The position numbers and the translations under genes were made by a program. A DNA stretch of 33,666 bases from an uncultured Caryophanales bacterium (GTDB lineage Bacteria; Bacillota_I; Bacilli_A; RF39; UBA660). Below the pieces are notes generated by a model, which worked only from the letters and a program-made list of their open reading frames with translations, did not search any database and was not told the origin of the DNA. The DNA is taken from assembly GCA_946408655.1 (NCBI GenBank), contig CAMJTE010000007.1, positions 1 through 33,666 on the forward strand. The letters run 5' to 3'. Each line of letters begins with the position of its first letter. Position 1 is the first letter of the stretch. This document shows, piece after piece, positions 22,620 to 30,541 of the stretch.

Positions 22620-23612
22620 ATGTTAAAAAATTTATTTGAAAAAAGGAAAAGTGAATTTAAGAACTATGTTTTAGATAATCATATATTACCTAAAGTATGG
22701 AAAGTAAGATTTAGTGATGGTACTGATATGAGAATATGGTTTAATAAAATATCAAAGGTAGCTGAATTTAAAGATTTTATTACTGAGATTGATGATATAT
22801 TAAATAAGTATGATTCTAAAGTATTAAGTGATAAAGAAAAGGAAGAAGAGTTTTTGAATTACATTCATAGATATAATCAAATACCATTATATGGACAAGC
22901 ATATTTCTCTGATAATGATGAGATGAATTCATGGTATATGAGTTATAGAAATAATAATAGAGATTATGAAACTATAGTTTATAATAGTTTAAGTGAGTAT
23001 AATAATCTTGATTTAGCAGCTATCTGGTCATTTATTAGAGATGAATTTATAAGTATAATAAAGACATTAAAAAGAATACCTAATCATGGAGAGTTTATTA
23101 TTAGGAATGGTATTGATGTAAGAGTTATATATGATAAATTAGTATCCTTTGATCCAGAAACTACTGAACAGTTGTTGCTTCACTTACAAACATATAATAG
23201 GAATAAATTATCACAAGATGATAGGTTAAGTGAGTTCTTAGAGTGTGTATCTAATTTAGGTTATATACCTTATATACAAGAGTCTAGATTTTCTGATGGT
23301 ACTGATATGTTTACTTGGTATAGTAGATATAAGAATAAAGTTACTAATTTAGAAAATGAAGTAAGTAGTAGAATTAAAGGAGAAACTCCAATTAGAAAAG
23401 TTAATATATATCTTATTCCTAATTTTAGAAATACTGGTGGTAAGTTTTATACAGTATGTTCTAATATAGGTGAAAGATTAGATTTATCGCAGGTATCATC
23501 ATTTGAAGAAGCAAAGATGCTTGATGATAGTTTAGTAAAACGTGGTGGCGTAATATTAAAACAAGATGAAGAGATTGATAGTGTTGATTTTACGAAAGGA
23601 AAGTCTAAATAA
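22620..23612 (+). CDS. Protein with four short 'FSDGTDMxxWY' repeats, 330 aa
   Basis: Start ATG 22620 has GGAGGT 10 bases before it; an in-frame ATG at 22593 lies inside the previous gene without one. Four spaced units share the pattern I-P-x-x-x-x-x-x-F-S-D-G-T-D-M-x-x-W-Y-x-x-Y (near residues 30-50, 85-110, 160-185 and 220-245), reminiscent of the short helical repeats that follow helicases in Bacteroidales and Firmicutes elements ('helicase-associated'). The C-terminal about 70 residues are different (NIYLIPNFRNTGGKFYTV). The gene overlaps the next by one base. Likely a nucleic-acid-binding companion of the HNH protein; function not known. Confidence 0.62.
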   Translation: MLKNLFEKRKSEFKNYVLDNHILPKVWKVRFSDGTDMRIWFNKISKVAEFKDFITEIDDILNKYDSKVLSDKEKEEEFLNYIHRYNQIPLYGQAYFSDNDEMNSWYMSYRNNNRDYETIVYNSLSEYNNLDLAAIWSFIRDEFISIIKTLKRIPNHGEFIIRNGIDVRVIYDKLVSFDPETTEQLLLHLQTYNRNKLSQDDRLSEFLECVSNLGYIPYIQESRFSDGTDMFTWYSRYKNKVTNLENEVSSRIKGETPIRKVNIYLIPNFRNTGGKFYTVCSNIGERLDLSQVSSFEEAKMLDDSLVKRGGVILKQDEEIDSVDFTKGKSK

Positions 23613-23896
23613 TGAAGATTAATGCAATAGATGAAAGTGGTAAATTAAAAGAATATGATGTTATATTAACTTATCATAGTGATGAATATAATAAGGATTA
23701 TATTGTATATACAGATAATATTTATAATTCAAATAATGAGTTACAAGTATATATTAATGAGTATAATAAAGATAGTGTAGAAGATACTGTTAAGGATATT
23801 ACTGATACAAATGAATATAATAAGATTAAATCTGATATTGATAGTGTGTTAGTAAATATGAAAAATGAGTCAGATATACTTAATAATAGTGAATAA
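23612..23896 (+). CDS. DUF1292-like protein, 94 aa
   Basis: TAATG overlap with the previous gene. Residues about 15-60 (YDVILTYHSDEYNKDYIVYTDN) match the pattern of DUF1292 proteins, small widespread Firmicutes proteins of unknown role: a beta strand ending in Y-I-V-Y-T-D, a short loop with N-N-E-L-Q-V, then a C-terminal helix EYNKIKSDIDSVL. Translationally coupled on both sides. Confidence 0.55.
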   Translation: MKINAIDESGKLKEYDVILTYHSDEYNKDYIVYTDNIYNSNNELQVYINEYNKDSVEDTVKDITDTNEYNKIKSDIDSVLVNMKNESDILNNSE

Positions 23897-24078
23897 TGAT
23901 AATTAGTAATCTAGGTATTAATGGTATATATCAGAAATTTGATGGAAATCATAAAACTGTTGAAGGTAATGATAATAGAAGTGAAGTATTTAGAAGTGTT
24001 TGTATTTTTATTGATATCATACTTAATAAAGAAAAGAAATATGAATCAAGTGATATAGGTATAGTTAATGTTAATTAG
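23896..24078 (+). CDS. Hypothetical protein, 60 aa
   Basis: Starts at the A of the previous TAA (TAATG). The product is short and has no recognised domain; an I-F-I-D-I-I-L-N stretch is mildly hydrophobic. It is the last gene of the block before a regulatory region of about 800 bases. Support comes only from the tight coupling. Confidence 0.45.
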   Translation: MIISNLGINGIYQKFDGNHKTVEGNDNRSEVFRSVCIFIDIILNKEKKYESSDIGIVNVN

Positions 24079-24147
24079 TTCATATAAATTGGTTTATAAA
24101 GTAATCATTTATAAAAAGTTACATAAATTAGTCAAAAACACAAAAAT

Positions 24148-24192
24148 GACATAAAACGACATGAATTTGACATAAATTGACCTAAATTCGAC
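24148..24192 (+). repeat. Five helically phased GACATRAA repeats upstream of a promoter
   Basis: GAC triplets begin at 24148, 24158, 24169, 24179 and 24190: steps of 10, 11, 10 and 11 bases, an average of 10.5. Each is followed by a variant of ATAAA or ATGAA (GACATAAAAC, GACATGAATTT, GACATAAATT, GACCTAAATTC, GACATGAAAA). All lie on one face of the helix just upstream of the -35 box at 24204. Probably a multi-subunit activator or repressor site, or iterons. Confidence 0.65.
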
Positions 24193-24203
24193 ATGAAAAA
24201 GTC

Positions 24204-24231
24204 TTGACTTGCACTTGTCAAGTGGTATAAT
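24204..24231 (+). promoter_or_regulatory. Strong promoter with a palindromic operator in the spacer
   Basis: TTGACT (24204-24209), 16-base spacer, TATAAT (24226-24231). The spacer holds CACTTG-T-CAAGTG (24212-24224), a perfect palindrome with one central base, and CTTGAC (24203-24208) also pairs with GTCAAG (24217-24222). Repression by a dimeric regulator is likely. Confidence 0.75.
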
Positions 24232-24237
24232 ATGGTA

Positions 24238-24339
24238 AAATAAGTTGATTTTGCAAGGAATTATAGTAGTAGTTGCTGCAGGAATAGTTTGTTCATATTG
24301 ATTATTAAAATAATACATTATAGTGTGTATTATTTTTTT
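24238..24339 (+). ncRNA. Candidate short RNA of about 100 nt
   Basis: The strong promoter at 24204-24231 is followed about 75 bases later by an intrinsic terminator: AATAATACA / TGTATTATT stem (24309-24334) with a 7-T run. In between there is no start codon with a ribosome binding site. A TTG-initiated 18-codon hydrophobic frame exists but is not well supported. Best read as a small regulatory RNA, or a tiny peptide gene. Confidence 0.45.
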
Positions 24340-24874
24340 ATGTGGCACTACATTTTTTAATAGCAATCTTGTATAGTGTCAGTTGTAATTTTTTATGACA
24401 TTTCATGATTATACTGATATATAAGGGATTAATTTGAAAATTAGTGTCGTAAAAAAGAGTAAAGTGTCATTTTTGCACGTGCAAAAATAGTATTGCCACC
24501 CACGTTTTCCTTTATATTATAAGGGATAACAACTAATTGAGTGGCTCGTCTCTTATCCTGATTAAAAATACCTAGTATTTTTAGCGTAAATTATGCTTAA
24601 TTTGACACTATAGAAAATATATTGAAAGGAGGTGATATTTGTAGGATTATTTTATATATGAATTTCCAGAGAATAAACTTTTTCATTTTTTTACAAAAAA
24701 CTCTTGCAAAAATCACTTTTTTAAGTGATAAATAAAACGAATTAAAAATGTCATTAAACATGATTTATATGACTGTCATTAAATGTGAGTATTAGGTTTG
24801 AATAGTTATAAGTACAAAATTATAAATACTCTTAAAATAGCTTTAATTCGTTTGTTAGGAAGGGGTATTTAAAA
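24340..24874. other. Non-coding region with palindromes and inverted repeats
   Basis: About 535 bases without a convincing gene. Structures: a perfect 18-base palindrome TTTTTGCACGTGCAAAAA (24470-24487); GCCAC...GAGTGGC flanking GGGATAA...TTATCC (about 24495-24558), able to fold as a branched RNA; TAAAAATAC-CTA-GTATTTTTA hairpin (about 24564-24585); several GTGTCA/TGACAC motifs; a full-length Shine-Dalgarno sequence AAAGGAGGTGAT (24625-24636) with no start at the right distance; and ATCACTTTTTTAAGTGAT hairpin near 24711. Possible transfer or replication origin, or a regulatory RNA; I cannot decide. Confidence 0.45.
24798..24826 (+). promoter_or_regulatory. Promoter for the 24875 gene
   Basis: TTGAAT (24798-24803), 17-base spacer, TATAAA (24821-24826), with the gene start 48 bases downstream behind AGGAAGGGG. 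Confidence 0.5.
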
Positions 24875-25474
24875 GTGAGTAGAAAAAGGAAATCAGCAAA
24901 TGAGAATAATGTTATTGAATTTGATGATATTAAAGAATTGGAGAATACTTTTATGTATATAACAGAAACAACTAAGAAGGTTAAAATATTCTTTGGAATA
25001 TTACTTAGATTAGATGATAAATCTAAAATGGCAGTATTACTATATTTGTTTAGTAAACTTAATTGTAATCAAGTAAATGATAAGAATGAAGTTAATCCAG
25101 ATTTGCTTGATGGTAGTGATGATATTATTATATTTAATTTAGAAGTAATAGGATATGATATGCATACTACTGAGGCTTTTTTGGAATACAATGTATTTCA
25201 GTATAACTTGAAAGAAAGAAATAAAAGGGGGTATCTTTATATAGATAATGGATTTGTAATAGGGATAAAGCCTACATTATTTATAAGTTTAGTAATAGCT
25301 ATATTTGAAAAGTTATCGTTTAGTGAGCAAATAGATGTATTTGCTGAACTTATAATTAGATATGATAATGATACCTATTTTGATTCACTAGAGCCTGAAG
25401 TGTTATTTGTAGGAAATAGAAGTGGATTTGATGTTGCAAAAGCAATAAACGAGTGGAAGAAGAAAAATATATAG
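24875..25474 (+). CDS. Hypothetical protein, 199 aa
   Basis: GTG start after AGGAAGGGG. The N-terminus is basic (MSRKRKSANENN), followed by a helical domain of about 180 residues with no known motif. It sits alone between the regulatory region and the recombination module, so it could be an element regulator or accessory protein. No HTH pattern is clear to me. Function unknown. Confidence 0.65.
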   Translation: MSRKRKSANENNVIEFDDIKELENTFMYITETTKKVKIFFGILLRLDDKSKMAVLLYLFSKLNCNQVNDKNEVNPDLLDGSDDIIIFNLEVIGYDMHTTEAFLEYNVFQYNLKERNKRGYLYIDNGFVIGIKPTLFISLVIAIFEKLSFSEQIDVFAELIIRYDNDTYFDSLEPEVLFVGNRSGFDVAKAINEWKKKNI

Positions 25475-25493
25475 AAAAAAACTAAATTGTTGT

Positions 25494-25561
25494 TTGAAAA
25501 CTTAATTAATTTCAAATGATGATTTAGTCTAATATTGTCCTTTGTGATATTAAGTTTTCAA
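25494..25561. repeat. 13-base perfect inverted repeat
   Basis: TTGAAAACTTAAT (25494-25506) and ATTAAGTTTTCAA (25549-25561), separated by 42 bases, between the unknown gene and the recombination module. It may be a protein-binding pair or form an RNA stem. Confidence 0.6.
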
Positions 25562-25569
25562 ATTTTTGT

Positions 25570-25596
25570 AGAACTTAGTATCGCAAGTTCTTTTTT
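25570..25596 (+). terminator. Intrinsic terminator
   Basis: AGAACTT / AAGTTCT stem (7 bases, 8-base loop) followed by a T run. Ends the 24875 transcript before the recombination module. Confidence 0.75.
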
Positions 25597-25635
25597 AGTT
25601 TTATTTAAATATGCTAAAAAGGAGAGGATGATTAT

Positions 25636-25842
25636 ATGTATAATACTTCAAAGATTCCATCAAAGATTATTGAAACTGAATTAAGTATTAGATTGCTTGA
25701 GTATTTAAAAAGAAATAATACTATAGATGATGGAATGTATAATTATTGTATTAATAAATTAGTAAGAAAAATAGAGATAGAAAAAAATAAAATTGATGAT
25801 AATTATATAGAAAATGATAGTAATTATAAAATATTAGTTTAG
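25636..25842 (+). CDS. 68-aa protein preceding the element 2 recombinase
   Basis: Ribosome binding site AAAAGGAGAGGATG. Helical and basic, with a core LLEYLKRNNTIDDGMYNYCINKLVRKI, comparable in position and general pattern (L-x-x-G/N-x-I-x-x-x-x-F/Y) to the 45-aa ORF before the element 1 recombinase. Ends 10 bases before the recombinase start. A role in recombination control is inferred only from this recurring position. Confidence 0.65.
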   Translation: MYNTSKIPSKIIETELSIRLLEYLKRNNTIDDGMYNYCINKLVRKIEIEKNKIDDNYIENDSNYKILV

Positions 25843-25852
25843 GAGGCTAACT

Positions 25853-27514
25853 ATGGACTTATATACAGTTAGGAATAATATATTAAAAGGTATTCCTTTA
25901 CAAGAATTAAATCTTAGGGTATGTTTTTATGCTAGAGTATCAACAGATAAAGATTTGCAGTTGCACTCACTACAAACACAGATAACATTTTTTAATGATT
26001 ATATTAGTAAAGTTCCTAACTGGCGCTTTGTAGGTTCATATATAGATGAAGGAATAAGCGGAACGCAGGTTAAAAAACGTGAAGAATTTTTAAGAATGAT
26101 TGAAGATGCAAAAAATCATAAATTTGACTTAATTCTTACAAAAGAGATATCTAGGTTTTCTAGAAGCACATTAGATAGTATTAAATATACACAAGAATTA
26201 TTATCAAGTGGTGTAGGTGTATACTTTTTAAATGATAACATTAATACTATATTACCTGATTCGGAACTTAGACTTACAATTATGTCTTCAATTGCTCAGG
26301 ATGAGGTTAGAAAATTATCTGAAAGAGTTGCATTTGGTATGAATAGAAGTATTGATAATGGTGTTGTACTAGGGTGCTCTAATATATATGGATATGTAAA
26401 AGATAAAGGAAAACTTGTAATAGATGAAAAACAAGCAGAGATGGTTAGAATAATATATGATAGATATGCAAATACCTCTGATGGTGTATCTAAAATATCA
26501 AGATATTTATACTCACTTGGATATAAAAGTAAAACTGGTAAAAGGATTGATACAACGATTATTACAAGAATTATAAAAAATCCTAAATATAAAGGATATT
26601 ATTGTGGACGTAAGTCTAAAGTAGAAGATTATAGGACTAAGAAAAAGAAGTTTTTAAATGAATCAGAATGGATTTTATATAAAGATGAAGAATCAGTTCC
26701 TGCTTTAGTATCTGAAGAGTTATGGGAACGGGCAAATATCAAATTAAAAAGTAGACAAAAGAGTTTTGATAATAGATTAGAAGATAAAACAATATTTCAA
26801 AATAGGTATACATATTCAGGTAAAATATATTGTGGATGTCATAAACTTACTTATCATAGGGTGGGCGCTGGAAAAAGGAAGAAAAATCCTGTTTGGGAGT
26901 GTCAGGTTTATAGAAAAGAAAGCTTAAAAGGGTGTACTAATCCTAGATTATTTGAGCGTGAATTAGATGAACTATTTAGTGATATACTTAATAAATTATT
27001 GAATAAAACAAATACATTTTTTGATGAGATATTAAAAGAATGTAAAAACTATTTAATGATTAATAATAGTAAAAATGATATTAAAAAGTATGAATCTAAA
27101 ATACAAGTTTTAAATAATAAAAAAGATAAACTGTTAGAACTTGTTATGGAAGAATATATAACTAAGGATGAATATAAAAAACAATTAGATATAATTAATA
27201 GTGATTTAGAAAAATATAAAGATAATATTAATAAATTAAATGATAATAATAAAGATGAAAACTATATTAAAAATAAAATTAAAGAAATTAAACAAGTTTT
27301 AGAAAAATATAATTTAGATAGTGTTTGTTATAGTGATTTATTTAATGAATTAGTAGATAGAGTATATGTTTATAAAGAAGAAGGTAAAAAAATAAAATTA
27401 GATATTTTTATTAAAACTGGAGAATGTATAAAATCATTCTCCAATGAATTAGGTAAAAAGTTTCATTTGCAGGACCCCGTTACAACAAATAACTGCGGTA
27501 TCTGCGGCAATTAA
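25853..27514 (+). CDS. Large serine recombinase of element 2, reading across attR
   Basis: 553 residues. Catalytic Ser30 in YARVSTDKD after the same N-terminal extension as the element 1 enzyme; YIDEGISGT, KEISRFSRS, SSIAQDEVRKLSERVAFG; recombinase domain (NPKYKGYYCG); Cys-rich region with YCGCHK, WEC and KGC; then a long coiled coil. The last codons are odd: the frame runs through the att core at 27481 into SpoVD sequence, so the final ten residues (TTNNCGICGN region) are host-coded out of the SpoVD frame. In the circular element the same frame would continue across attP for about 35 element-coded residues to a stop at 9005-9007. The enzyme's C-terminus thus differs between integrated and excised states. 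Confidence 0.93.
   Translation: MDLYTVRNNILKGIPLQELNLRVCFYARVSTDKDLQLHSLQTQITFFNDYISKVPNWRFVGSYIDEGISGTQVKKREEFLRMIEDAKNHKFDLILTKEISRFSRSTLDSIKYTQELLSSGVGVYFLNDNINTILPDSELRLTIMSSIAQDEVRKLSERVAFGMNRSIDNGVVLGCSNIYGYVKDKGKLVIDEKQAEMVRIIYDRYANTSDGVSKISRYLYSLGYKSKTGKRIDTTIITRIIKNPKYKGYYCGRKSKVEDYRTKKKKFLNESEWILYKDEESVPALVSEELWERANIKLKSRQKSFDNRLEDKTIFQNRYTYSGKIYCGCHKLTYHRVGAGKRKKNPVWECQVYRKESLKGCTNPRLFERELDELFSDILNKLLNKTNTFFDEILKECKNYLMINNSKNDIKKYESKIQVLNNKKDKLLELVMEEYITKDEYKKQLDIINSDLEKYKDNINKLNDNNKDENYIKNKIKEIKQVLEKYNLDSVCYSDLFNELVDRVYVYKEEGKKIKLDIFIKTGECIKSFSNELGKKFHLQDPVTTNNCGICGN
27466..27490 (+). other. attR of element 2, inside the recombinase 3' end
   Basis: Element arm GCAGGACCCCGT, core TACA (27481-27484), host sequence ACAAATAACTGCGG. 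The SpoVD frame resumes with QITAVSAAINGGK. The recombinase frame overlaps the same bases in another register until 27514. Confidence 0.8.
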
Positions 27515-27871
27515 CGGTGGTAAATTATATAAACCATATATTGTAAAAAGCATTAATGAACCTGAAACAAATAGTGTAATTGTGAAAAATGAACCTAAAG
27601 TAGTTAGAAAAGTAATAAGTGAAGATACTAGTAAAAAAGTAAGATATGCACTAGAAAGCGTAGTTGCTCGTGGTACTGGACATAATGCTTATATAGCTGA
27701 TTATCGTGTTGGAGGTAAAACAGGTACAGCCCAAAAAGTAGAAAATGGAATTTATTTAAAAGGAAATTATATAACCTCATTTATTGGGTTTTTACCTGCT
27801 AATAATCCCCAGGTTATAGTTTATATTGCAATAGATAATGCCAAAGGTATAACTCAGTATGGAGGAACAGT
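27481..27871 (+). pseudogene. spoVD: SpoVD-like penicillin-binding protein, piece 3 of 4
   Basis: Covers the end of codon 414 to the second base of codon 543. It carries the KTG motif (Lys493-Gly495) in YRVGGKTGTAQKV and typical SpoVD stretches ISEDTSKKVRYALESVVARGTG and FIGFLPANNPQVIVYIAIDN. There are no internal stops. After 27871 the frame enters element 3 and stops at 27933-27935. Not translated as a functional unit in this arrangement. Confidence 0.9.
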
Positions 27872-27880
27872 ACACGCTCT
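27860..27880 (+). other. attL of element 3
   Basis: Host sequence TGGAGGAAC (coding GGT), core AGT (27869-27871), element arm ACACGCTCT. The core is only 3 bases, but the attP and attB dyads both centre on its GT. Confidence 0.72.
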
Positions 27881-27973
27881 TCTAAGTGAAAAGAGGAATA
27901 AACTCTTTATTTATAAGGGATTAAGGCAATACTGAAACACTTTTAATATACAAAAATAGTGTTGGAGGCAAAA

Positions 27974-28195
27974 ATGAAAAACTTAGAAGAATTAAGATTT
28001 GTTTTAACATATGAAATGAACGAAATATTTATTAAAATACTAATTATCAAACAAAGACTAGAAGAAGAAATTACAACGAGTGAGCAAATGCTACTAAAAA
28101 AAGAGCTCCATATTTTAACTAATAGGTTTATTAAAGAGTTTAAGAAAAATAATGTAGAACAAATCAAAGACTATAACAATATTATAAATCAGTAG
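27974..28195 (+). CDS. Small coiled-coil protein, 73 aa
   Basis: ATG 27974 lies 5 bases after GGAGG; an upstream GTG in frame lacks a ribosome binding site. The product is helical (KNLEELRFVLTYEMNEIF, LKKELHILTNRFIKEF). It is the first gene inside the left end of element 3. Unknown function. Confidence 0.6.
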   Translation: MKNLEELRFVLTYEMNEIFIKILIIKQRLEEEITTSEQMLLKKELHILTNRFIKEFKKNNVEQIKDYNNIINQ

Positions 28196-28217
28196 AGAGT
28201 AATAACTATCTTTTTTG

Positions 28218-28238
28218 ATACCAAACAAAAACCGAACA
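28218..28238 (+). repeat. 21-base direct repeat, copy 1
   Basis: ATACCAAACAAAAACCGAAC (plus A), nearly identical to 30868-30888. Copy 1 precedes the promoter of the 28341 gene, copy 2 precedes the 31016/recombinase module. Likely a shared regulator site. Confidence 0.55.
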
Positions 28239-28259
28239 TTAAAACAAAAGAAAATGTGT

Positions 28260-28316
28260 TATAATATCTATCAATAATTTTTAAATCTTGATAAGATTTA
28301 ATTGTTCGCGAACAAT
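28260..28316 (+). promoter_or_regulatory. -10 box followed by two palindromes
   Basis: TATAAT (28260-28265), then TAAATCTT-GAT-AAGATTTA (28282-28300) and the perfect 16-base palindrome ATTGTTCGCGAACAAT (28301-28316), directly before the ribosome binding site of the 28341 gene. The palindromes could be operators or RNA hairpins in the leader. Confidence 0.6.
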
Positions 28317-28340
28317 ATAAATTTAAAGGAGTGATGATAG

Positions 28341-28802
28341 ATGTTAATATATGGATATAGAGAAAAAAATTGTCTTGTATCTACAAATGAAAACAATTAT
28401 ACAAATCTATGGGCTTTAGTTCATTATTACGATGGTTCTTATAGTTTTGAGTATCCAACATCTATAATTGTGAGGCGTATATATTGTTCTTACACGACAT
28501 TATGTAGATTTAATAATTCTTTAACTAGAGTTTATGAAGCAAATAGTGATTATATTAAAAGTATAGATTTTGTTAAAGAGTACTTAGAAGAAAATCAGGA
28601 CATAGAAAATAGTATGGATAGAAGATGTAGAAGTATCTATGATGATTTAAAAGTATGGTACAGAAGATTATGTAGTAGTCAAAAATCATTAGATGATATA
28701 AAGTGGCAAGTAGTTAAAACAATGAAACATTACGAGAAACAAGAAATCTTTAAAGTAGCAAGTATTAACTTAAAACGAAATTATTATGATTTTGTTATAT
28801 AA
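28341..28802 (+). CDS. Hypothetical protein, 153 aa
   Basis: Good ribosome binding site AAAGGAGTGATG. Contains many aromatic and basic residues (HYYDGSYSFEYP, DLKVWYRRLCSSQ) but no motif I recognise. First gene of a two-gene unit with 28830; regulated by the palindromes just upstream. Confidence 0.6.
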   Translation: MLIYGYREKNCLVSTNENNYTNLWALVHYYDGSYSFEYPTSIIVRRIYCSYTTLCRFNNSLTRVYEANSDYIKSIDFVKEYLEENQDIENSMDRRCRSIYDDLKVWYRRLCSSQKSLDDIKWQVVKTMKHYEKQEIFKVASINLKRNYYDFVI

Positions 28803-28829
28803 TTATCACTCCATAAAAAAGGAGGAGTA

Positions 28830-29120
28830 ATGAAAGACAATAAGAAAATATCTTTAATGGAAGATAAAAATGATTTATATCAAAAACAAGCACAAGAATA
28901 TTTAAAAAAGAGGGTTATAAAGTCTGCTTTAGACACATATACAGGAAATAAAGTAGAAGATAAGGAAGTTAGAAAGTTTGTAGCATACTTAGATAGATTT
29001 GTAAGACAAACTTCATCTAAAAATGATATTAACTATAGAATATCAAGCCTATATAACTATATTGTAAGTAAATATAGCGACTATATGGAAATAAATGAAA
29101 TAGTACTAAATGAAAACTAA
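28830..29120 (+). CDS. Hypothetical protein, 96 aa
   Basis: Follows 28341 with AAAAGGAGGAG as ribosome binding site. Helical and basic; the middle (FVAYLDRFVRQTSSKNDINYRI) shows no known domain. Probably cotranscribed with its neighbour and ended by the terminator at 29186. Confidence 0.6.
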   Translation: MKDNKKISLMEDKNDLYQKQAQEYLKKRVIKSALDTYTGNKVEDKEVRKFVAYLDRFVRQTSSKNDINYRISSLYNYIVSKYSDYMEINEIVLNEN

Positions 29121-29185
29121 TTAGTGACTTATATTAAAGTACTCCTATACACAAAAGAAAGGAGGAATAAATTAAGACTAAACTT

Positions 29186-29222
29186 AGAATAGACTTACAT
29201 TAGGTCTATTCTTTATTTTTTT
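29186..29222 (+). terminator. Intrinsic terminator; rest of 29121-29482 AT-rich and without a gene
   Basis: Perfect 9-base stem AGAATAGAC / GTCTATTCT, 9-base loop, then T-rich sequence. A strong ribosome binding site (AAAGGAGG, about 29158) before it has no start codon nearby. The next 200 bases are extremely AT rich with no structure I can name. Confidence 0.78.
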
Positions 29223-29431
29223 ATATGTAGTTATATTTATATAATTATATATAGAGTAATTACTTTTTATACTTTTATGTTAAGTTATATACTATTAAGT
29301 ATATTAAATAAAATATAATATATATAAAGTTAAATATATAAATATAATACTTATCTTTCCATAAGACAATATTATTATAAATTATATTTGGTACTTTTTG
29401 TAAAGTATTAATTTTAACAGAATACATTTTT

Positions 29432-29462
29432 TTGTTAAAACACTTAAAATATGTGCTATAAT
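29432..29462 (+). promoter_or_regulatory. Extended -10 promoter for the 29483 gene
   Basis: TGCTATAAT with TATAAT at 29457-29462 and extended TG at 29454-29455; TTGTTA at 29432-29437 gives a long 19-base spacer. Confidence 0.55.
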
Positions 29463-29482
29463 GATTATAGGAGGTATTTTTG

Positions 29483-30007
29483 ATGACAAGGGAAGAATTA
29501 TTAAACAAGAGTGATGAATTAACACTTGCTTGGATGGATAAACAAGCAAAGTTAGATAATTATGTTCAAAGATGGTTAGATGGTGAAGTTCAAATGAGTT
29601 CAGAGGGAGTTCAACAACTTATTGATAGTGCTACACAACAAATAGAACAATTAAAAGCACAAGCAACTCAATTTCAAAGTGAATATATGAGAATAACACA
29701 AGAAGAAACAATGAGAAAAAATGCTGTAATAAGTGTTAGACATAATTTTGGTGTTAGTCCTGATGAAATTATTATAACAGATGGTGTTTTGTCTTCAAAC
29801 GCTAATGAATCACATTTAGATGGTAGAAGTAAAAGCCCAGAGGAATTAGAAGATGAAAGAACTCAATTGTTAGCAAGAGTTAGAGAAAAAACTATGAAAA
29901 AGGAAATATCATTATCAGAAGCTTCAAGATTAGCTAATGATATTAACATTGCATATGGTAAATCTAGTTATAATCAAGAAAATACTCAAGGTGGTATGAA
30001 AAGATAA
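29483..30007 (+). CDS. Hypothetical coiled-coil protein, 174 aa
   Basis: ATG 29483 follows AGGAGGT; a TTG one codon earlier is less likely. The N-terminal about 75 residues are glutamine-rich coiled coil (GVQQLIDSATQQIEQLKAQATQFQSEYM); the C-terminal half (SPEELEDERTQLLARVREKTMKKEISLSEASRLANDINIAYGKSS) is helical. Base composition is less AT-biased than in its neighbours, hinting at a different origin. Monocistronic, with its own promoter and terminator, so likely well expressed. Unknown function. Confidence 0.7.
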   Translation: MTREELLNKSDELTLAWMDKQAKLDNYVQRWLDGEVQMSSEGVQQLIDSATQQIEQLKAQATQFQSEYMRITQEETMRKNAVISVRHNFGVSPDEIIITDGVLSSNANESHLDGRSKSPEELEDERTQLLARVREKTMKKEISLSEASRLANDINIAYGKSSYNQENTQGGMKR

Positions 30008-30039
30008 GTATATAGTTATTCTATATGCTTTTTATTTTT
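30008..30039 (+). terminator. Intrinsic terminator of the 29483 gene
   Basis: GTATATAG / CTATATGC stem (one G-T pair), 5-base loop and T-rich tail directly after the stop codon. Confidence 0.65.
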
Positions 30040-30358
30040 CTAATTCTATTTTAGGGCACATACCTCTTTTAAAGATAATCATACCTTTTCTAATTTTACC
30101 CTAGCCCCACTTAAAAACAAACACCACCGTTTTTAGCCCTTTATTAACGGCATTTAGCCCCTAGTAATATAAATATACTAAAAAGATATTTTCAAAACAG
30201 ACAGATAGCGGATTTTGGTGTTTTAAGAGGTGTTTTAATGAAAACTATTCTTTGATTTTTTCACTCGTTTTACTATATACCTACTAGATAGGTACTATAG
30301 ATAACTTTTTGTAGTTTGTAAGTCATCTTACTACTAACAAGTAAGGAGATGATAAAAG
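30040..30358. other. Non-coding region with TAGCCC repeats and an inverted repeat
   Basis: About 320 bases before the excisionase-like gene, no gene seen. TTTTAGCCC or ATTTAGCCC recurs (about 30104, 30136 and 30149), giving GGGCTAAA on the other strand, an unusually GC-bearing patch for this region. ACCTA-CTAGA-TAGGT (near 30280-30295) is an inverted repeat that may be an operator for the downstream genes. Could hold a transfer origin or recombination accessory site. Confidence 0.4.
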
Positions 30359-30541
30359 ATGAGTGATAAGTTTTATACGTTAAAAGACATAAGTAGTCTT
30401 TTACAAACGCCAATACCATACCTAAGAAAACTTATTAAAGAACATAAGTTAAAAGGAAAGTTTTTAGGTAGACATTATATAGTTAGTGATGATGAGTTAA
30501 AAAGGTTTATTAGTTCTTTGGGGGTTAAAAATGAAAGATAA
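30359..30541 (+). CDS. Excisionase-like helix-turn-helix protein, 60 aa
   Basis: A single winged-helix/MerR-type HTH of the excisionase family: FYTLKDISSLLQTPIPYLRKLIKEHKLKGKFLGRHYIVSDDELKRFI, with the turn at residues 8-24 and the wing G-K-F-L-G-R-H-Y-I-V. Ribosome binding site AAGGAGATG. Such proteins direct excision or act as repressors in small elements. It overlaps the next gene by 11 bases, in another frame. The best candidate for the recombination directionality factor of element 3, though serine integrases usually use unrelated factors. Confidence 0.78.
   Translation: MSDKFYTLKDISSLLQTPIPYLRKLIKEHKLKGKFLGRHYIVSDDELKRFISSLGVKNER

Noticed and set aside
24244-24300. 18-codon hydrophobic toxin-like peptide from TTG
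   Set aside because: No ribosome binding site at the right distance and no match to a toxin family I recognise; noted only as a possible alternative to a small RNA.
24109-24366. Minus-strand 85-codon ORF
   Set aside because: It runs opposite to a promoter, phased repeats and a terminator, has no ribosome binding site and no protein-like pattern.
28301-28316. LexA (SOS) box in ATTGTTCGCGAACAAT
   Set aside because: The Bacillota box is CGAAC-N4-GTTCG; here the halves face the other way with no spacer.
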